Of a DNA stretch of 40,170 nt, positions 7,780-17,000 are shown in pieces. The notes under the pieces were generated by a model. The model saw only the letters and a list, made by a program, of their open reading frames with translations, had not been told where the DNA came from and did no database searches. Origin of the DNA: Akkermansiaceae bacterium UBA1506. Lineage in GTDB: Bacteria; Verrucomicrobiota; Verrucomicrobiia; Verrucomicrobiales; DEV007. The position numbers were made by a program, and so were the translations under genes. Position 1 is the stretch's first letter, and the number at the start of each line of letters is the position of its first letter. The DNA lies in assembly GCA_002323995.1 (NCBI GenBank), contig DCQY01000009.1, positions 1 to 40,170 of the forward strand, read 5' to 3'.

Positions 7780-9510
7780 ATGTCCGAAACTATCGCCAAA
7801 CAACTCGCATACCGTCTCAACGCCGCCCTGACGAATACCAGTTTCGCGGCCGAGGTGCCGGAATCTTTCGCCGCCCAGATAGACCAAGCTCAGAACCGCC
7901 AGTTCGGAGATTATCAGTCGAACGCAGCCATGATTCTTGCTAAGCAGCTCAAACGGAATCCTCGCGAAATTGCAACCACCATCGTTGAAGCCTTTGACAG
8001 CGGAGATTTCTGCGAAACACCTTCAATCGCCGGTCCGGGCTTCATCAATTTCCGACTGACCACCTCAACTCTCCAAAACCGACTCAAGAAACTCCTCGAC
8101 GATCCAGACCAACTCGGGGTCGCAAGGGTTGACCAACCTCAAAAGATCGTTGTTGATTTTTCGGCCCCAAACGTCGCTAAGCCTATGCACGTTGGGCACA
8201 TTCGCTCAACGATCATCGGTGACAGCCTAGTTCGTATCGGACGCTTTCTCGGTAATCAAGTAATAGCCGATAACCACATCGGCGACTGGGGCACCCAATT
8301 TGGCATGATCCTTTGGGGCTGGAAGAACCTACTCAACAAAGCGGCGCTCGAAGTCGACCCAATTCCTGAGCTGCTTCGAATTTATCGAGAGGTGAACGCC
8401 AAAACAAAAGAAGACGAATCGCTCCTTGAAGAATGCAAAAACGAGCTCGTCAAACTCCAGAGTGGCGATGAGGAGAACCTTGAGATCTGGAAAAAAACGA
8501 TCGAATTTTCAAAACAAGGGCTGCAGAAGATTTATGATCGTCTCGACGTCAAGTTTGACACCTGGCTCGGCGAAAGCTTTTACAATAACCAACTGAGTCC
8601 CCTCGTAGATGAGCTTCTTGAAGCCGGCATCGCGGAAGAGTCAGATGGCGCTATCTGCGTCTTTTTCCCAGAAAAGGAAAAATTGGCGGATAAGCCGGCG
8701 CTAATACGTAAGTCTGACGGAGGTTTCCTATATGCCACAACCGACCTCGCTACGATTGATCACCGAATTACTGAAATTAAGGCCGACGCTTTATGGTACG
8801 TTGTTGGCGCTCCGCAACAGCTGCACTTCGACCAGATTTTTGAAATTTCAAAACGGCGAGGACAGGTTGCTGAACTTCGGTTCATTCCCTTTGGCAGCAT
8901 CCTCGGTCAAGACCGCAAGATGCTCAGGACTCGCTCCGGCGAAACGGTCCAGCTCGCCAACGTTCTTGATGAAGCTGTTGAGCGCGCTTACAAGATCGTC
9001 GCGGAAAAAAATCCCGATTTCCCTGAAAAGGAAAAGAAAGAAATCGCTGAAGTAATCGGCATCGGTTCCGTGAAATACGCCGAATTAAGCCAGTTCCGGA
9101 TGACTGACTACATCTTTGATTGGGATAACATGCTCGCCTTGAAGGGCAATACAGCCCCCTACCTTATCAATGCTTATGTTCGAACTCGGGCTATTTTCCG
9201 CAAGCTCGGCCGGAACTTTGAAGCCGGGGGCGCGATTGAGCTCACCGCCGATGCAGAAAAAGATCTAGTTCTAAAGCTCGCTCAATTCAGCGAAACCGTT
9301 CCAGCCGTCATTGCTGATTTTCGCCCTAACACTCTTGCGACCTACCTCTACGAGCTCGCTACTACTTATCACAAGTTTTGGGAGGCTTGCCCAGTGTTGA
9401 AGGCAGAGGGAGCAATTCGAGAAACCCGCCTCGCTCTCTGCGAATTGACGAGTCAGGTGTTACGTAAAGGCCTCGGCTTGTTGGGGATACGCACCACCGA
9501 GAAGATGTGA
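7780..9510 (+). CDS. argS: Arginyl-tRNA synthetase
   Basis: 576 residues, class I aminoacyl-tRNA synthetase charging tRNA-Arg. The N-terminal Arg_tRNA_synt_N domain (about 1-90) is followed by the catalytic core with the HIGH motif as 'HVGH' at residues 137-140 in 'APNVAKPMHVGHIRST'. A clear KMSKS is absent; 'DRKMLRTRSGE' occupies its place, which is common in ArgRS. The anticodon-binding DALR domain is seen in 'GNTAPYLINAYVRTRAI' and the C-terminal 'LRKGLGLLGI'. The next gene starts 3 bases after the stop, so they are probably translated from one message. Confidence 0.96.
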   Translation: MSETIAKQLAYRLNAALTNTSFAAEVPESFAAQIDQAQNRQFGDYQSNAAMILAKQLKRNPREIATTIVEAFDSGDFCETPSIAGPGFINFRLTTSTLQNRLKKLLDDPDQLGVARVDQPQKIVVDFSAPNVAKPMHVGHIRSTIIGDSLVRIGRFLGNQVIADNHIGDWGTQFGMILWGWKNLLNKAALEVDPIPELLRIYREVNAKTKEDESLLEECKNELVKLQSGDEENLEIWKKTIEFSKQGLQKIYDRLDVKFDTWLGESFYNNQLSPLVDELLEAGIAEESDGAICVFFPEKEKLADKPALIRKSDGGFLYATTDLATIDHRITEIKADALWYVVGAPQQLHFDQIFEISKRRGQVAELRFIPFGSILGQDRKMLRTRSGETVQLANVLDEAVERAYKIVAEKNPDFPEKEKKEIAEVIGIGSVKYAELSQFRMTDYIFDWDNMLALKGNTAPYLINAYVRTRAIFRKLGRNFEAGGAIELTADAEKDLVLKLAQFSETVPAVIADFRPNTLATYLYELATTYHKFWEACPVLKAEGAIRETRLALCELTSQVLRKGLGLLGIRTTEKM

Positions 9511-9513
9511 TCC

Positions 9514-9996
9514 ATGGACGACGAGGGCTGGATCGAAAAAATCCGAGGCTACATCGACCTCGGCATGCTGGAAGAAGCTTGGAGGGAAATCGGTCACCTT
9601 CCCAGTGAGAAGCGTTCCTCGGCCATAGCCCAGGAAATGCGAATTATCATTGAACTCGATCGGAGCCATATCAAAGAAGCGTTAGCGTTGAGTGAAATAT
9701 TGGCAGATCTGCACCCTGACAACCCCGCAGGCTTTATCCAGGGAGCCTACTGTTTGCATGCCCTAGGGCGAACCGAGCAAGCCATCGAACACCTACAGTC
9801 AGGGCCACTGAGCCTACAAAATGAGCCCGTCTACTTCTACAACCTAGGCTGCTACGAATTGGCCCTCGGAAAACCTCAGGCAGCGCTATCGTGGTTGCAG
9901 CAGTCGTTCACAATGGATCCCCGCTTCAAGCAACGCGCTCTCAGCGATCCCGATCTCGAGGATCTGCGTACTCTTATCGCCGGTTTTGAATCCTGA
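9514..9996 (+). CDS. Small TPR-repeat protein
   Basis: 160 residues with no signal peptide. Helical repeats of tetratricopeptide type run through most of the length, clearest in 'AGFIQGAYCLHALGRTEQAIEHL' and 'VYFYNLGCYELALGKPQAALSWLQQSF', followed by 'DPRFKQRAL'. TPRs are protein-binding scaffolds; no catalytic motif is present and the partner is unknown. It is packed between argS (3-base gap) and a serine hydrolase (2-base gap), so it is part of that operon. Confidence 0.8.
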   Translation: MDDEGWIEKIRGYIDLGMLEEAWREIGHLPSEKRSSAIAQEMRIIIELDRSHIKEALALSEILADLHPDNPAGFIQGAYCLHALGRTEQAIEHLQSGPLSLQNEPVYFYNLGCYELALGKPQAALSWLQQSFTMDPRFKQRALSDPDLEDLRTLIAGFES

Positions 9997-9998
9997 GA

Positions 9999-11156
9999 AT
10001 GCACGACTTGATCGAAGAACTCTTCCTCCGCAACTTTTCGGAGCGCGGTGAGCTTGGCGCATCGGTCGCTGTTTGGAAAGACGGCGAGGAGATTCTTTCG
10101 CTGCATCAGGGATGGATGGATCAAAACGAACAGAACCGATGGACGCAAGACACCCTTACTCCAGTCTGGTCGACCACAAAAGGACCTTCTGCCGTTGCTG
10201 CTCTGCTGGCTCTTCACGAAGGCAGTATCGCTCTCCACTCTCAAGTCTCCGAACTTTGGCCTGAATTGAAAGCAGCCCGAGAAAGTAAGCTCACCTTTGC
10301 CCAGCTTCTTTCTCATCAATCTGGTCTGCCGGCTCTTTCAAGTGATAGCCGCCCGCACATTCTCAGTTACAGAGATGTCATCGGTGCACTTGAGAAGCAG
10401 GAACCCTACTGGACCCCGGGGAAAGCCCATGGTTACCATCCACGAACAATAGGTTTTCTCCTCGATGAGATCGTCCGCAGGGTGACTGGAGGAATCAGCC
10501 TTGGCCAATTTTGGAACGATCGGATCGCAACTCCCTACCAAATCGACTTTCGTCTTGGCGATCTGACCGCAGGCATAGTCGATCGCATTGCCACCGTTTA
10601 TCCCCCAACGTCCGTCAAGCCGAGCGAAGAGGAACTACCTTTCTTCCGCTCACTCGCAGACAAGGATTCACTTGCCACAGCGGTCTTCGCTTCACCCGGC
10701 GGAATGCGCGCACTGAGCGACATCAATCAGCTCGACTACCTCCAGGCCGGCCTTCCAGCCCTGGGAGGGGTTGGTTCAGCGAACGGACTGGCAAAGTTTT
10801 ACCAGATTCTGGCACAGAGCGGCCAACTCGGCGGGGTTCAGGTATTGCCAAAGCCGGTGATCGAAGCCGCCTTCACCCTCCAGACTTCCGGCGGCGATCA
10901 CACCTTCCTTATGCCCACGGCTTTTACGGCCGGCTTTATGCGTGATCCCATCGGTAGCGACGGACAAAAACACCGCCAGCACTTCGGGCCATCTCACCGT
11001 GCCTTCGGTCAACCCGGCGCTGGTGGCAGCCACGCCTTCGCTGATCCCGAGACCGGGCTTTCCTTCGCCTACGTCATGAACCAGATGGAAGCCGGCATCC
11101 TGCCCAACCGCAAATCACTGGACTTGATCGATACGATTTATGAAGAACTTGAGTGA
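9999..11156 (+). CDS. Serine hydrolase, class C beta-lactamase/EstB family
   Basis: 385 residues. The nucleophile motif S-x-x-K is 'STTK' at residues 58-61, and the second motif Tyr occurs in 'HGYHPRTIGFLLDEIVRRVTGG' as in EstB-type esterases. A C-terminal 'GQPGAGGSHAFADPETGLSFAYVMNQM' fits the W/H-x-G region of the fold. EstB-like members are usually cytoplasmic esterases or peptidases rather than antibiotic-destroying enzymes, and no signal peptide is visible here. It ends the argS operon. Its TGA directly abuts the TGA of the convergent sulfatase, the two stops forming TGATCA at 11154-11159 with no spacer. Confidence 0.88.
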   Translation: MHDLIEELFLRNFSERGELGASVAVWKDGEEILSLHQGWMDQNEQNRWTQDTLTPVWSTTKGPSAVAALLALHEGSIALHSQVSELWPELKAARESKLTFAQLLSHQSGLPALSSDSRPHILSYRDVIGALEKQEPYWTPGKAHGYHPRTIGFLLDEIVRRVTGGISLGQFWNDRIATPYQIDFRLGDLTAGIVDRIATVYPPTSVKPSEEELPFFRSLADKDSLATAVFASPGGMRALSDINQLDYLQAGLPALGGVGSANGLAKFYQILAQSGQLGGVQVLPKPVIEAAFTLQTSGGDHTFLMPTAFTAGFMRDPIGSDGQKHRQHFGPSHRAFGQPGAGGSHAFADPETGLSFAYVMNQMEAGILPNRKSLDLIDTIYEELE

Positions 11157-12542
11157 TCAATCAGAGGAAGGATTCCACCATCGGTCGAGCTCCCGCTTCA
11201 TCTCGCCTGCTAGTTCTTGAAGAGCGGCGTCAGTGATCAGATCAATTTGTTCAGTCGGATCATTAGCGACATTATAGAGAGCCGGCCCGCCAACAAAGTC
11301 ACCCCAAGGTCTCTCGCCGTGAGGAACAATCAGCTTATAGCTCCCCCGCCTGATCCAGCGATAGGCAACGTCATGTCCAGGCTTCATCTCACTCGAAGCA
11401 TCTCCCGGATAGATCGCTCCGAAGATGGCACGGTCACGCTTCAGCTCCCCCAATAAATCCCTCCCCGGCATTCCCTTTGTCTCAATTCCGGCGACTTTCA
11501 GCAAAGTCGGAACAATATCAATACTGCTGACCAGTTCCCCTCTGCGCGCCGGCATCACCTTTCCATCCCAGCGAATCAGGATGGGACTGCGAACCCCTTC
11601 ATCGAACGGAGCCCGCTTGCTCCGCTTGGTATGAGCAAACTCCTGCTCACGTCCCTTTTGTGTTTTCGTGCTTGGACTCCATCCATTGTCTGACACAAAA
11701 ACAAAGATCGTGTTTTCGGCACTCGAATTGATTTCCACGAACTCGATCAGTTCTCCCACCGTTTCATCAAACTGGGCGATCGACGCGAAGTAAGGCACCT
11801 CGTGTTCTTTTACGTCCGGCATGGAGCGGGCCAACGAATAAAACCGCTCCGGCGAGTCATGAGGCTGATGAGGCAGGTAAGGAGCGTACCAGACCAGCCA
11901 TGGCTGCCCGCCCTCTTCGCAATCGAGAATGAACTCCTTGATTGGGGCCATCGTCACGCGGCCTATCTGCAATCCCAGATCGCCGTTCCCGTGGGCAACT
12001 CGTTCCCCGGAATTCAGATTGCGTACACCGCCGAACGTCTGTTCCGGCGGAGGCGGCTCAAACGTGGTCATGCCCTCGGTAAAGCCACCATTCTTCCAGT
12101 GCCCCTCCCAAAACTTACCCGTCTGCAGGCATCGGTAGCCGAGTTTCTCACTCAACAAACGAGGTAAGGTGTCGACCTTTTTAATCAGCTCAAACTCCTT
12201 CGAGCGGTGTGTCTCGTATTTCTGCCTCGAAGTCATTCGGTTGTAGGCAGAATTTCCCGGCGGACCGTGATTGAAATAGATACCGTGCTGATGCGGGTAT
12301 AGACCGGTCATCAGGGTGACAAGCGACGGCCGGCACACGCTCGTTGTGAGATAGCCGTTTTTAAATACGGCCGACCGAGAAGCCAGCTGATCCAGATTAG
12401 GAGTGTGCACCCGCTCATTCCCCATGAAGCCGAAGTCGCACCACGACTGATCATCAGAAATGATGTAGACGATGTTAGGATGCTCCGCAGCGTCGAGTGT
12501 CACCCCTGCGGCAAAGATTACCAGGCAAGACAGCCACCTCAT
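11157..12542 (-). CDS. Secreted sulfatase with C-R-P-S-L active-site motif
   Basis: 461 residues. Signal peptide about 1-19, then the sulfatase S1 fold: metal-binding 'IISDDQ', the nucleophile segment 'SVCRPSLVTLMTG' with Cys70, 'GKFWEGHW', and 'FVSDNGWSP'. Sulfatases need Cys or Ser oxidised to formylglycine in C-x-P-x-R; here the Arg is Leu. The P-S and the T-G six residues later are kept, so it looks like a real subfamily rather than decay. The likely job is hydrolysis of a sulfate ester on a glycan or other substrate in the periplasm. It is the last gene of a five-gene operon; its ATG overlaps the stop of the propeller gene as ATGA. Confidence 0.9.
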   Translation of the reverse strand: MRWLSCLVIFAAGVTLDAAEHPNIVYIISDDQSWCDFGFMGNERVHTPNLDQLASRSAVFKNGYLTTSVCRPSLVTLMTGLYPHQHGIYFNHGPPGNSAYNRMTSRQKYETHRSKEFELIKKVDTLPRLLSEKLGYRCLQTGKFWEGHWKNGGFTEGMTTFEPPPPEQTFGGVRNLNSGERVAHGNGDLGLQIGRVTMAPIKEFILDCEEGGQPWLVWYAPYLPHQPHDSPERFYSLARSMPDVKEHEVPYFASIAQFDETVGELIEFVEINSSAENTIFVFVSDNGWSPSTKTQKGREQEFAHTKRSKRAPFDEGVRSPILIRWDGKVMPARRGELVSSIDIVPTLLKVAGIETKGMPGRDLLGELKRDRAIFGAIYPGDASSEMKPGHDVAYRWIRRGSYKLIVPHGERPWGDFVGGPALYNVANDPTEQIDLITDAALQELAGEMKRELDRWWNPSSD

Positions 12543-14029
12543 TCCTTCGGTATGCGATTCAAGGTGTAATAGGCATCAGGATTATCGAGAGACTCGCCGG
12601 AAACGGACTCAGCTCCATCCAGTCGCAGTTCGTGAACATACCCAGCGCGCAGCCCTTCCACTTTCAGCTTCACCCGGAGACCGTCAGCCGAAATCGCAAC
12701 CGGTTTAACTAAGAGTTCCTTGGTATTCATTTCGTCACCACCATAGGCTGAAGAATACTCGTAGGTGAAGCTGGTCATCGAGAGACTCCCTCTGGAAAGA
12801 GAGTCAAGCGAAACCACTTTCGTAAAGACCAACTCGAATCCATCGGGTAGCGCTTTCATTTCTTTTACCGCGAAAGGGTTCCGGCCACTGTATTGAATCC
12901 GAGACAAGCCATAGGAACGATTCCCAAGTGAAGACCACCCTCGATTCGTCATTCCGGCGTAGAGAGAACCGTCCGGAGCAAAGGCTAACCGAACCACCGC
13001 AGCCGGAAAACCACTGAGAAAAGGGAAACATGCTCCCTGGTATTCACCTTCAACCTTCTCAAGAAAGACGCGATTGATCGCCGCATTGGTGAACTCACCC
13101 ACCAGCAACTGCCCGTCAAAGGGGCCAAACTTCCCTTCCTCATCAACCAATTCGATGTCCGTTGCCGAACGGCCCATTTTGTTGTAGGGCAGCCAGACTG
13201 CCGGTGGGACGAACTCCTTTGAGGAGGCGACGGCTTTTGGATACAATTGATTCCTTTCCGGGATCGCCGACAACTGAAACGGCGCCCTGGGATCCTCAAG
13301 AGTCTTGAGTGATTCCTGGTTCCCGTAGAATGCGCCCGGCTTCAGGTGGTAAATCGGTGTTGCCGGGATCCAGGTTCCCTGCTGATCGCTGAAAAACATG
13401 TCCCCCTCGCGATTCGCTCCCAGCCCGCAAGGGGAACGCATTCCAAGGGCCTTGGGAACAAACTCCCCGTTCTTACCGATGGTACCTCCCCACCCACGCC
13501 AACCGATGGTGTTGTCGGCCAGGTCTCCCATACCGAGATTCAAGGTCACCCACAAATTGCCCTGACCGTCGCGCTCGGGTCCATAGGTGTAGGCATGATA
13601 ATTGCCCGAGACATTCCAGCCGTCACACTCGGTCAGATAGGCATCTGCGACTCCGTCCCCGTTAGTGTCCTGAAGGCGCGTCACTTCAGCGCGCTGGGAG
13701 ACGAGAATATCGTCTTTATCACGAGTCACCCCAAGCGGTTCATGGAGACCTGAAGCAAAAAGGCGATACTTAAAGTCGGCGGGATCCTCTGCCAAGGCAT
13801 TGTCGATCAGCCAGACTTCCCCCTTCCGGATCGAGACCGCCAGGGTGTCATCGATCCACTCCATTCCACTCACTTCGAGAGCAAGGCCGTCACCCGGCTT
13901 CCACTCGGCTGAACGAGAGTGAGTTGGAGACTCAGCCGTCAGAAGATCAGTCACCCGATAGGCTTCCTCCTCAGCTCCCACGGTTCCGAGCGCACCCGCC
14001 AAAATCGCCATAAAGACTCTCAATCTCAT
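12539..14029 (-). CDS. Secreted beta-propeller protein, soluble PQQ sugar dehydrogenase-like
   Basis: 496 residues from the Met at 14029, which makes an ATGA overlap with the cytochrome stop; a Met six bases upstream (14035) is possible but less coupled. Signal peptide about 1-19. The body is a six-bladed propeller resembling soluble quinoprotein glucose/sorbosone dehydrogenases: 'SGLHEPLGVT', 'DTNGDGVADAY', 'RSPCGLGANREGDMFFSDQQGTW', 'LAFAPDGSLYAGMTNRGWSSLG'. Such proteins occur beside cytochromes c in Planctomycetota and Verrucomicrobiota. An oxidation passing electrons to the neighbouring pentaheme protein is the likely role; PQQ binding is inferred, not shown. The last 110 residues form a separate beta-rich tail. 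Confidence 0.8.
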   Translation of the reverse strand: MRLRVFMAILAGALGTVGAEEEAYRVTDLLTAESPTHSRSAEWKPGDGLALEVSGMEWIDDTLAVSIRKGEVWLIDNALAEDPADFKYRLFASGLHEPLGVTRDKDDILVSQRAEVTRLQDTNGDGVADAYLTECDGWNVSGNYHAYTYGPERDGQGNLWVTLNLGMGDLADNTIGWRGWGGTIGKNGEFVPKALGMRSPCGLGANREGDMFFSDQQGTWIPATPIYHLKPGAFYGNQESLKTLEDPRAPFQLSAIPERNQLYPKAVASSKEFVPPAVWLPYNKMGRSATDIELVDEEGKFGPFDGQLLVGEFTNAAINRVFLEKVEGEYQGACFPFLSGFPAAVVRLAFAPDGSLYAGMTNRGWSSLGNRSYGLSRIQYSGRNPFAVKEMKALPDGFELVFTKVVSLDSLSRGSLSMTSFTYEYSSAYGGDEMNTKELLVKPVAISADGLRVKLKVEGLRAGYVHELRLDGAESVSGESLDNPDAYYTLNRIPKE

Positions 14030-16089
14030 TTCCATGAATACACAAAATTGACCAGGTGATTGTCGACCACACGGTCGACCTCGACGTTCTCAGGATGGGT
14101 TGTCGAAGGTTCGTCACCTTCTTCCCACGTCACCTTTCGATAGAGTATTCCGTCAGCCACGCTGTAGGCTTCTTCGTAGGCCCTTCCCTTCCGCTCAAGC
14201 ATGAAGACCGGGTTCCCCGCTGCATCAACGCGATACCCCCGGAAACGGGTCTCACTTTCGGTTTCTTCAAAACGAAACACGTCATCACTGACAGGATGTT
14301 GAAATTCGATCTTGCGAACGAACCAGGTGTCATAGGCGTCGAAGAACCTCCCCCTCCAAATCATAGCGGGGCGTCCCTTGAGCCCGTCAAAAGCCAGATT
14401 AATCCCTCCCGGGAAACCAACCAGGACGGCCTTCGTTCCCGAACCGTCGAGAAAGGTTCGCTGAATGATAGGACGATCTTCGGGAATCAGCTCAAACTGC
14501 CCCGGTCGAAAATCCGGAAACCCCTCCGGTTCCCCCTCTCCGTTGGCAATAAAACCCCAGATGGCGGCAATCTGCTTTTCAGCATCGCCGCCCAGCACGT
14601 CCGGAACGGTAGACTGTCCGCCCGGCCAAAGCGGAGGCATGAGCGTTCCAGGACGATAGGAAGCCGGGTTCAGGAGATACTGGTGAAACCATTCGGGACG
14701 AAGCCGCTCGTCCAGGGAACTGATATCCAGCGCCGGAATTCCAAGGGATCTCTTCTCATCCCAATTGTGGCAGGTGATGCAGTTGACCCCGCCGTGGGTT
14801 CCGAGCAACTTCCGCCCGGCTTCAAGGTCAACCTCCCCGGTGGGCCAATCGGCCAGCCCGCTCCCTTGATCCGTTTCGACCAGCCACTTCGCCAGCTTTT
14901 CAGCCTGGTTCGGGTAACCCGGCATCTGCGTCTTTAGATAAGGCCTGACATGCTTTTCAACATCTCCCTCCAGCACCCCTTTCAGCCAATCATCCTGGAG
15001 CTTCCGCCCGATCCCGGTCAGCGGCGGTGGCAATCGCCCTGAGTCACCGAGACTCTCTTCACCCACGAAATAACCGTTCGTTTCAGGAGTCGGACCACCT
15101 ACCCCGTCACGTTCATGACAGGCGTAGCAATTCATCGCGGCCAGCGTCAGATGAGCCGATTCCTCTACCATCCCGCCCGAAGCGAGGAAGATCTTCAGCG
15201 ATTCCCGCTGTCCAAGGCTCAGATCATACCGCGGCACACTTTTGGCCGGATTGTCTGACAAACATCCTCCAGCTCCGCCCGCTATTTTGATCGAATTTGA
15301 ATCTTCATCAGGCAGCTCATGACACTTCGCGCATTTCAACTGCCGGGCCAACTCCTGTCCCCTCGCGATCTCTGCCGTGGTCGTCTTTGGCCAGGGAGCA
15401 CACGGCTTGGCATCGTCCCGTGGGTTGCTCGACTGGAAGTCCAGCAGATGCGCCGCGATATCCATCGCCTCCTGTTGCTCCAACGGGACATGAGGCATAC
15501 GCCCATCCGGTCGAAAATCAGACGGGGACATCAGGAATGCAGCCAGCGCCTTGAAGTGAGTCTTTGCTTGTAGGTCCGGCAATGAAACCGCCAGAGAAGA
15601 AACCACCGCCTCGCCACCTCCGTGCGGTGGTTTAAAATCCGATGTCGGAGCATGGCAGCCAACGCAGCCTTTTTCATGGAACAGAGCACTTCCCCCTTCC
15701 GCGTTTGCATGCCGCGCCGTGGGATACTTCGCGCCCGTTTTCAGACCCGCAAGAAAAGCCAGGAGCGCGTCGATCTCGTCTCCGCTCAACTCATCAACCA
15801 GTTTCGGCATCGTGGATCCCGCTCGCATTGAATCAGGGTCCTTCAGAAACGCCTTCACCCAATCACGATCGACCCGGTTAGAAATGTCCTCGAGACTCGG
15901 ACCCTTTCGTTCGGTCGCGACAACGGATCCTCCATGGCAGTTCGCACATCCAAGCTCCGAATAAAGGATTGCGCCGCCTGCGAAGGATGGCTCGCTAGCG
16001 TGGAAACGCTCGTAGCCAACGACGTGCGGTTCGGCTGACAAAATGTTCGGTAAAACCGTGGAAATAGCGATGACCGATGTCCACCTCAT
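14026..16089 (-). CDS. Secreted pentaheme c-type cytochrome
   Basis: 687 residues from the Met at 16089 (ATGA overlap with the TIM-barrel gene; a Met 15 bases upstream is also in frame). A signal peptide ends near 'LSAEP'. Five heme-attachment motifs are present: CANCH (about residue 48), CVGCH (142), CAKCH (253), CYACH (321) and CITCH (437). Met residues in 'TMPKL', 'RMPHV', 'QMPGY' and 'LMPPL' are probable distal ligands for several hemes. The last 170 residues have no heme motif and look beta-rich, close to domains fused to cytochromes in PVC bacteria. It probably takes electrons from the adjacent propeller dehydrogenase in the periplasm. Confidence 0.9.
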   Translation of the reverse strand: MRWTSVIAISTVLPNILSAEPHVVGYERFHASEPSFAGGAILYSELGCANCHGGSVVATERKGPSLEDISNRVDRDWVKAFLKDPDSMRAGSTMPKLVDELSGDEIDALLAFLAGLKTGAKYPTARHANAEGGSALFHEKGCVGCHAPTSDFKPPHGGGEAVVSSLAVSLPDLQAKTHFKALAAFLMSPSDFRPDGRMPHVPLEQQEAMDIAAHLLDFQSSNPRDDAKPCAPWPKTTTAEIARGQELARQLKCAKCHELPDEDSNSIKIAGGAGGCLSDNPAKSVPRYDLSLGQRESLKIFLASGGMVEESAHLTLAAMNCYACHERDGVGGPTPETNGYFVGEESLGDSGRLPPPLTGIGRKLQDDWLKGVLEGDVEKHVRPYLKTQMPGYPNQAEKLAKWLVETDQGSGLADWPTGEVDLEAGRKLLGTHGGVNCITCHNWDEKRSLGIPALDISSLDERLRPEWFHQYLLNPASYRPGTLMPPLWPGGQSTVPDVLGGDAEKQIAAIWGFIANGEGEPEGFPDFRPGQFELIPEDRPIIQRTFLDGSGTKAVLVGFPGGINLAFDGLKGRPAMIWRGRFFDAYDTWFVRKIEFQHPVSDDVFRFEETESETRFRGYRVDAAGNPVFMLERKGRAYEEAYSVADGILYRKVTWEEGDEPSTTHPENVEVDRVVDNHLVNFVYSWK

Positions 16090-17000
16090 AGCTTTGCCAG
16101 GCAATCCGTCAGGTATTCCCTTGAGTGATTGATCACCTGGGTGATCTCTGTGGCTGTCGGTAGCATCGGCTCGCCTCGCGGAGTCGGATGCATGAAAATC
16201 TCAGCCAGACCGTTGAAGTCCACATCACGCAACGCTGCGAGGATCGGCACATAATCGAGCGATCCAAAACCGGGCATCTGCTTCAGCTCTTCCACCTTCA
16301 CCATCTCCGCCTTAGATGACATGTGGTATTCCTGGAAATAGATAAACGGCAGATTCTCCTTCCCGCAGTGCTTGATCAAACCGGGGATTTCATCGATGGC
16401 GTCGTGAAGATGGTGCGGCGCGAAAGCGATCCCCACGTTCTTTGAAGGATTCAGGTCGACGAAATAGCGGATGGAATCCGGGGACGAAAGCATCGAATTT
16501 TTGTGATTCTCGATCGCCATGGTGATCCCGAGGCTCTCGGCGAGCTCATAGTGGGGTTTCAGCTTTTCAAAAAAGAGCTTCACCTGCCGTTTTGCTTCCT
16601 CTCCCTTGGGATCTTTCTCACCATGACTGCGGGAACCACAAACCGTCATGTAGCCCCCGTTTTTCTCCACCCAGCGCATCTCGTCATCCTGTTCGAATGG
16701 TCCAAGCGGATAACAGGTCGAGACCGACATTGTTGTCTTGTGGTTGAGCAGCTCCTCCTGGAAAGCTTCGTCACCCATCTCGGTGATCTGTTCGCGATGA
16801 TTGGCATGACGCTGCCGCCAGATATCCACCGACCCTGCTCCGGTCTTCGCGACCTCTGGCAGTACCTCGTCCAAAGGAAGGTCTCCATACATGGCTGAGG
16901 AAAGCACATAGCGAATCGCGAATGCCTTCGATTTCGCCGGCGCCAAGCTGGGCGCCGCTACTGCGGCCGTCATCAACTTCATTGCGTTTCTTCGATTCAT
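16086..17000 (-). CDS. Exported TIM-barrel sugar isomerase/epimerase-like protein
   Basis: 304 residues. I start at 17000, where the ATG overlaps the DJ-1 stop as ATGA; the frame is open to 17039. The N-terminus 'MNRRNAMKLMTAAVAAPSLA' has twin arginines and a hydrophobic stretch, consistent with Tat export of a folded metal enzyme. The body fits the xylose-isomerase-like/AP-endonuclease-2 barrel: 'GAGSVDIWRQ', metal-type Glu in 'GITMAIENHKN', 'NVGIAFAPHHLHDA', 'FIYFQEYHMS', and a final 'GLAEIFMHPTPRGE'. Members isomerise or epimerise sugars or oxidised sugars. The substrate is unknown. The placement among oxidising and desulfating enzymes suggests work on an oxidised sugar. Confidence 0.82.
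   Translation of the reverse strand: MNRRNAMKLMTAAVAAPSLAPAKSKAFAIRYVLSSAMYGDLPLDEVLPEVAKTGAGSVDIWRQRHANHREQITEMGDEAFQEELLNHKTTMSVSTCYPLGPFEQDDEMRWVEKNGGYMTVCGSRSHGEKDPKGEEAKRQVKLFFEKLKPHYELAESLGITMAIENHKNSMLSSPDSIRYFVDLNPSKNVGIAFAPHHLHDAIDEIPGLIKHCGKENLPFIYFQEYHMSSKAEMVKVEELKQMPGFGSLDYVPILAALRDVDFNGLAEIFMHPTPRGEPMLPTATEITQVINHSREYLTDCLAKL

Noticed and set aside
14056..14937. 293-codon open frame antisense to the pentaheme cytochrome
   Set aside because: Antisense to a gene with five intact heme motifs; its codon pattern mirrors the opposite strand and no family is recognised.
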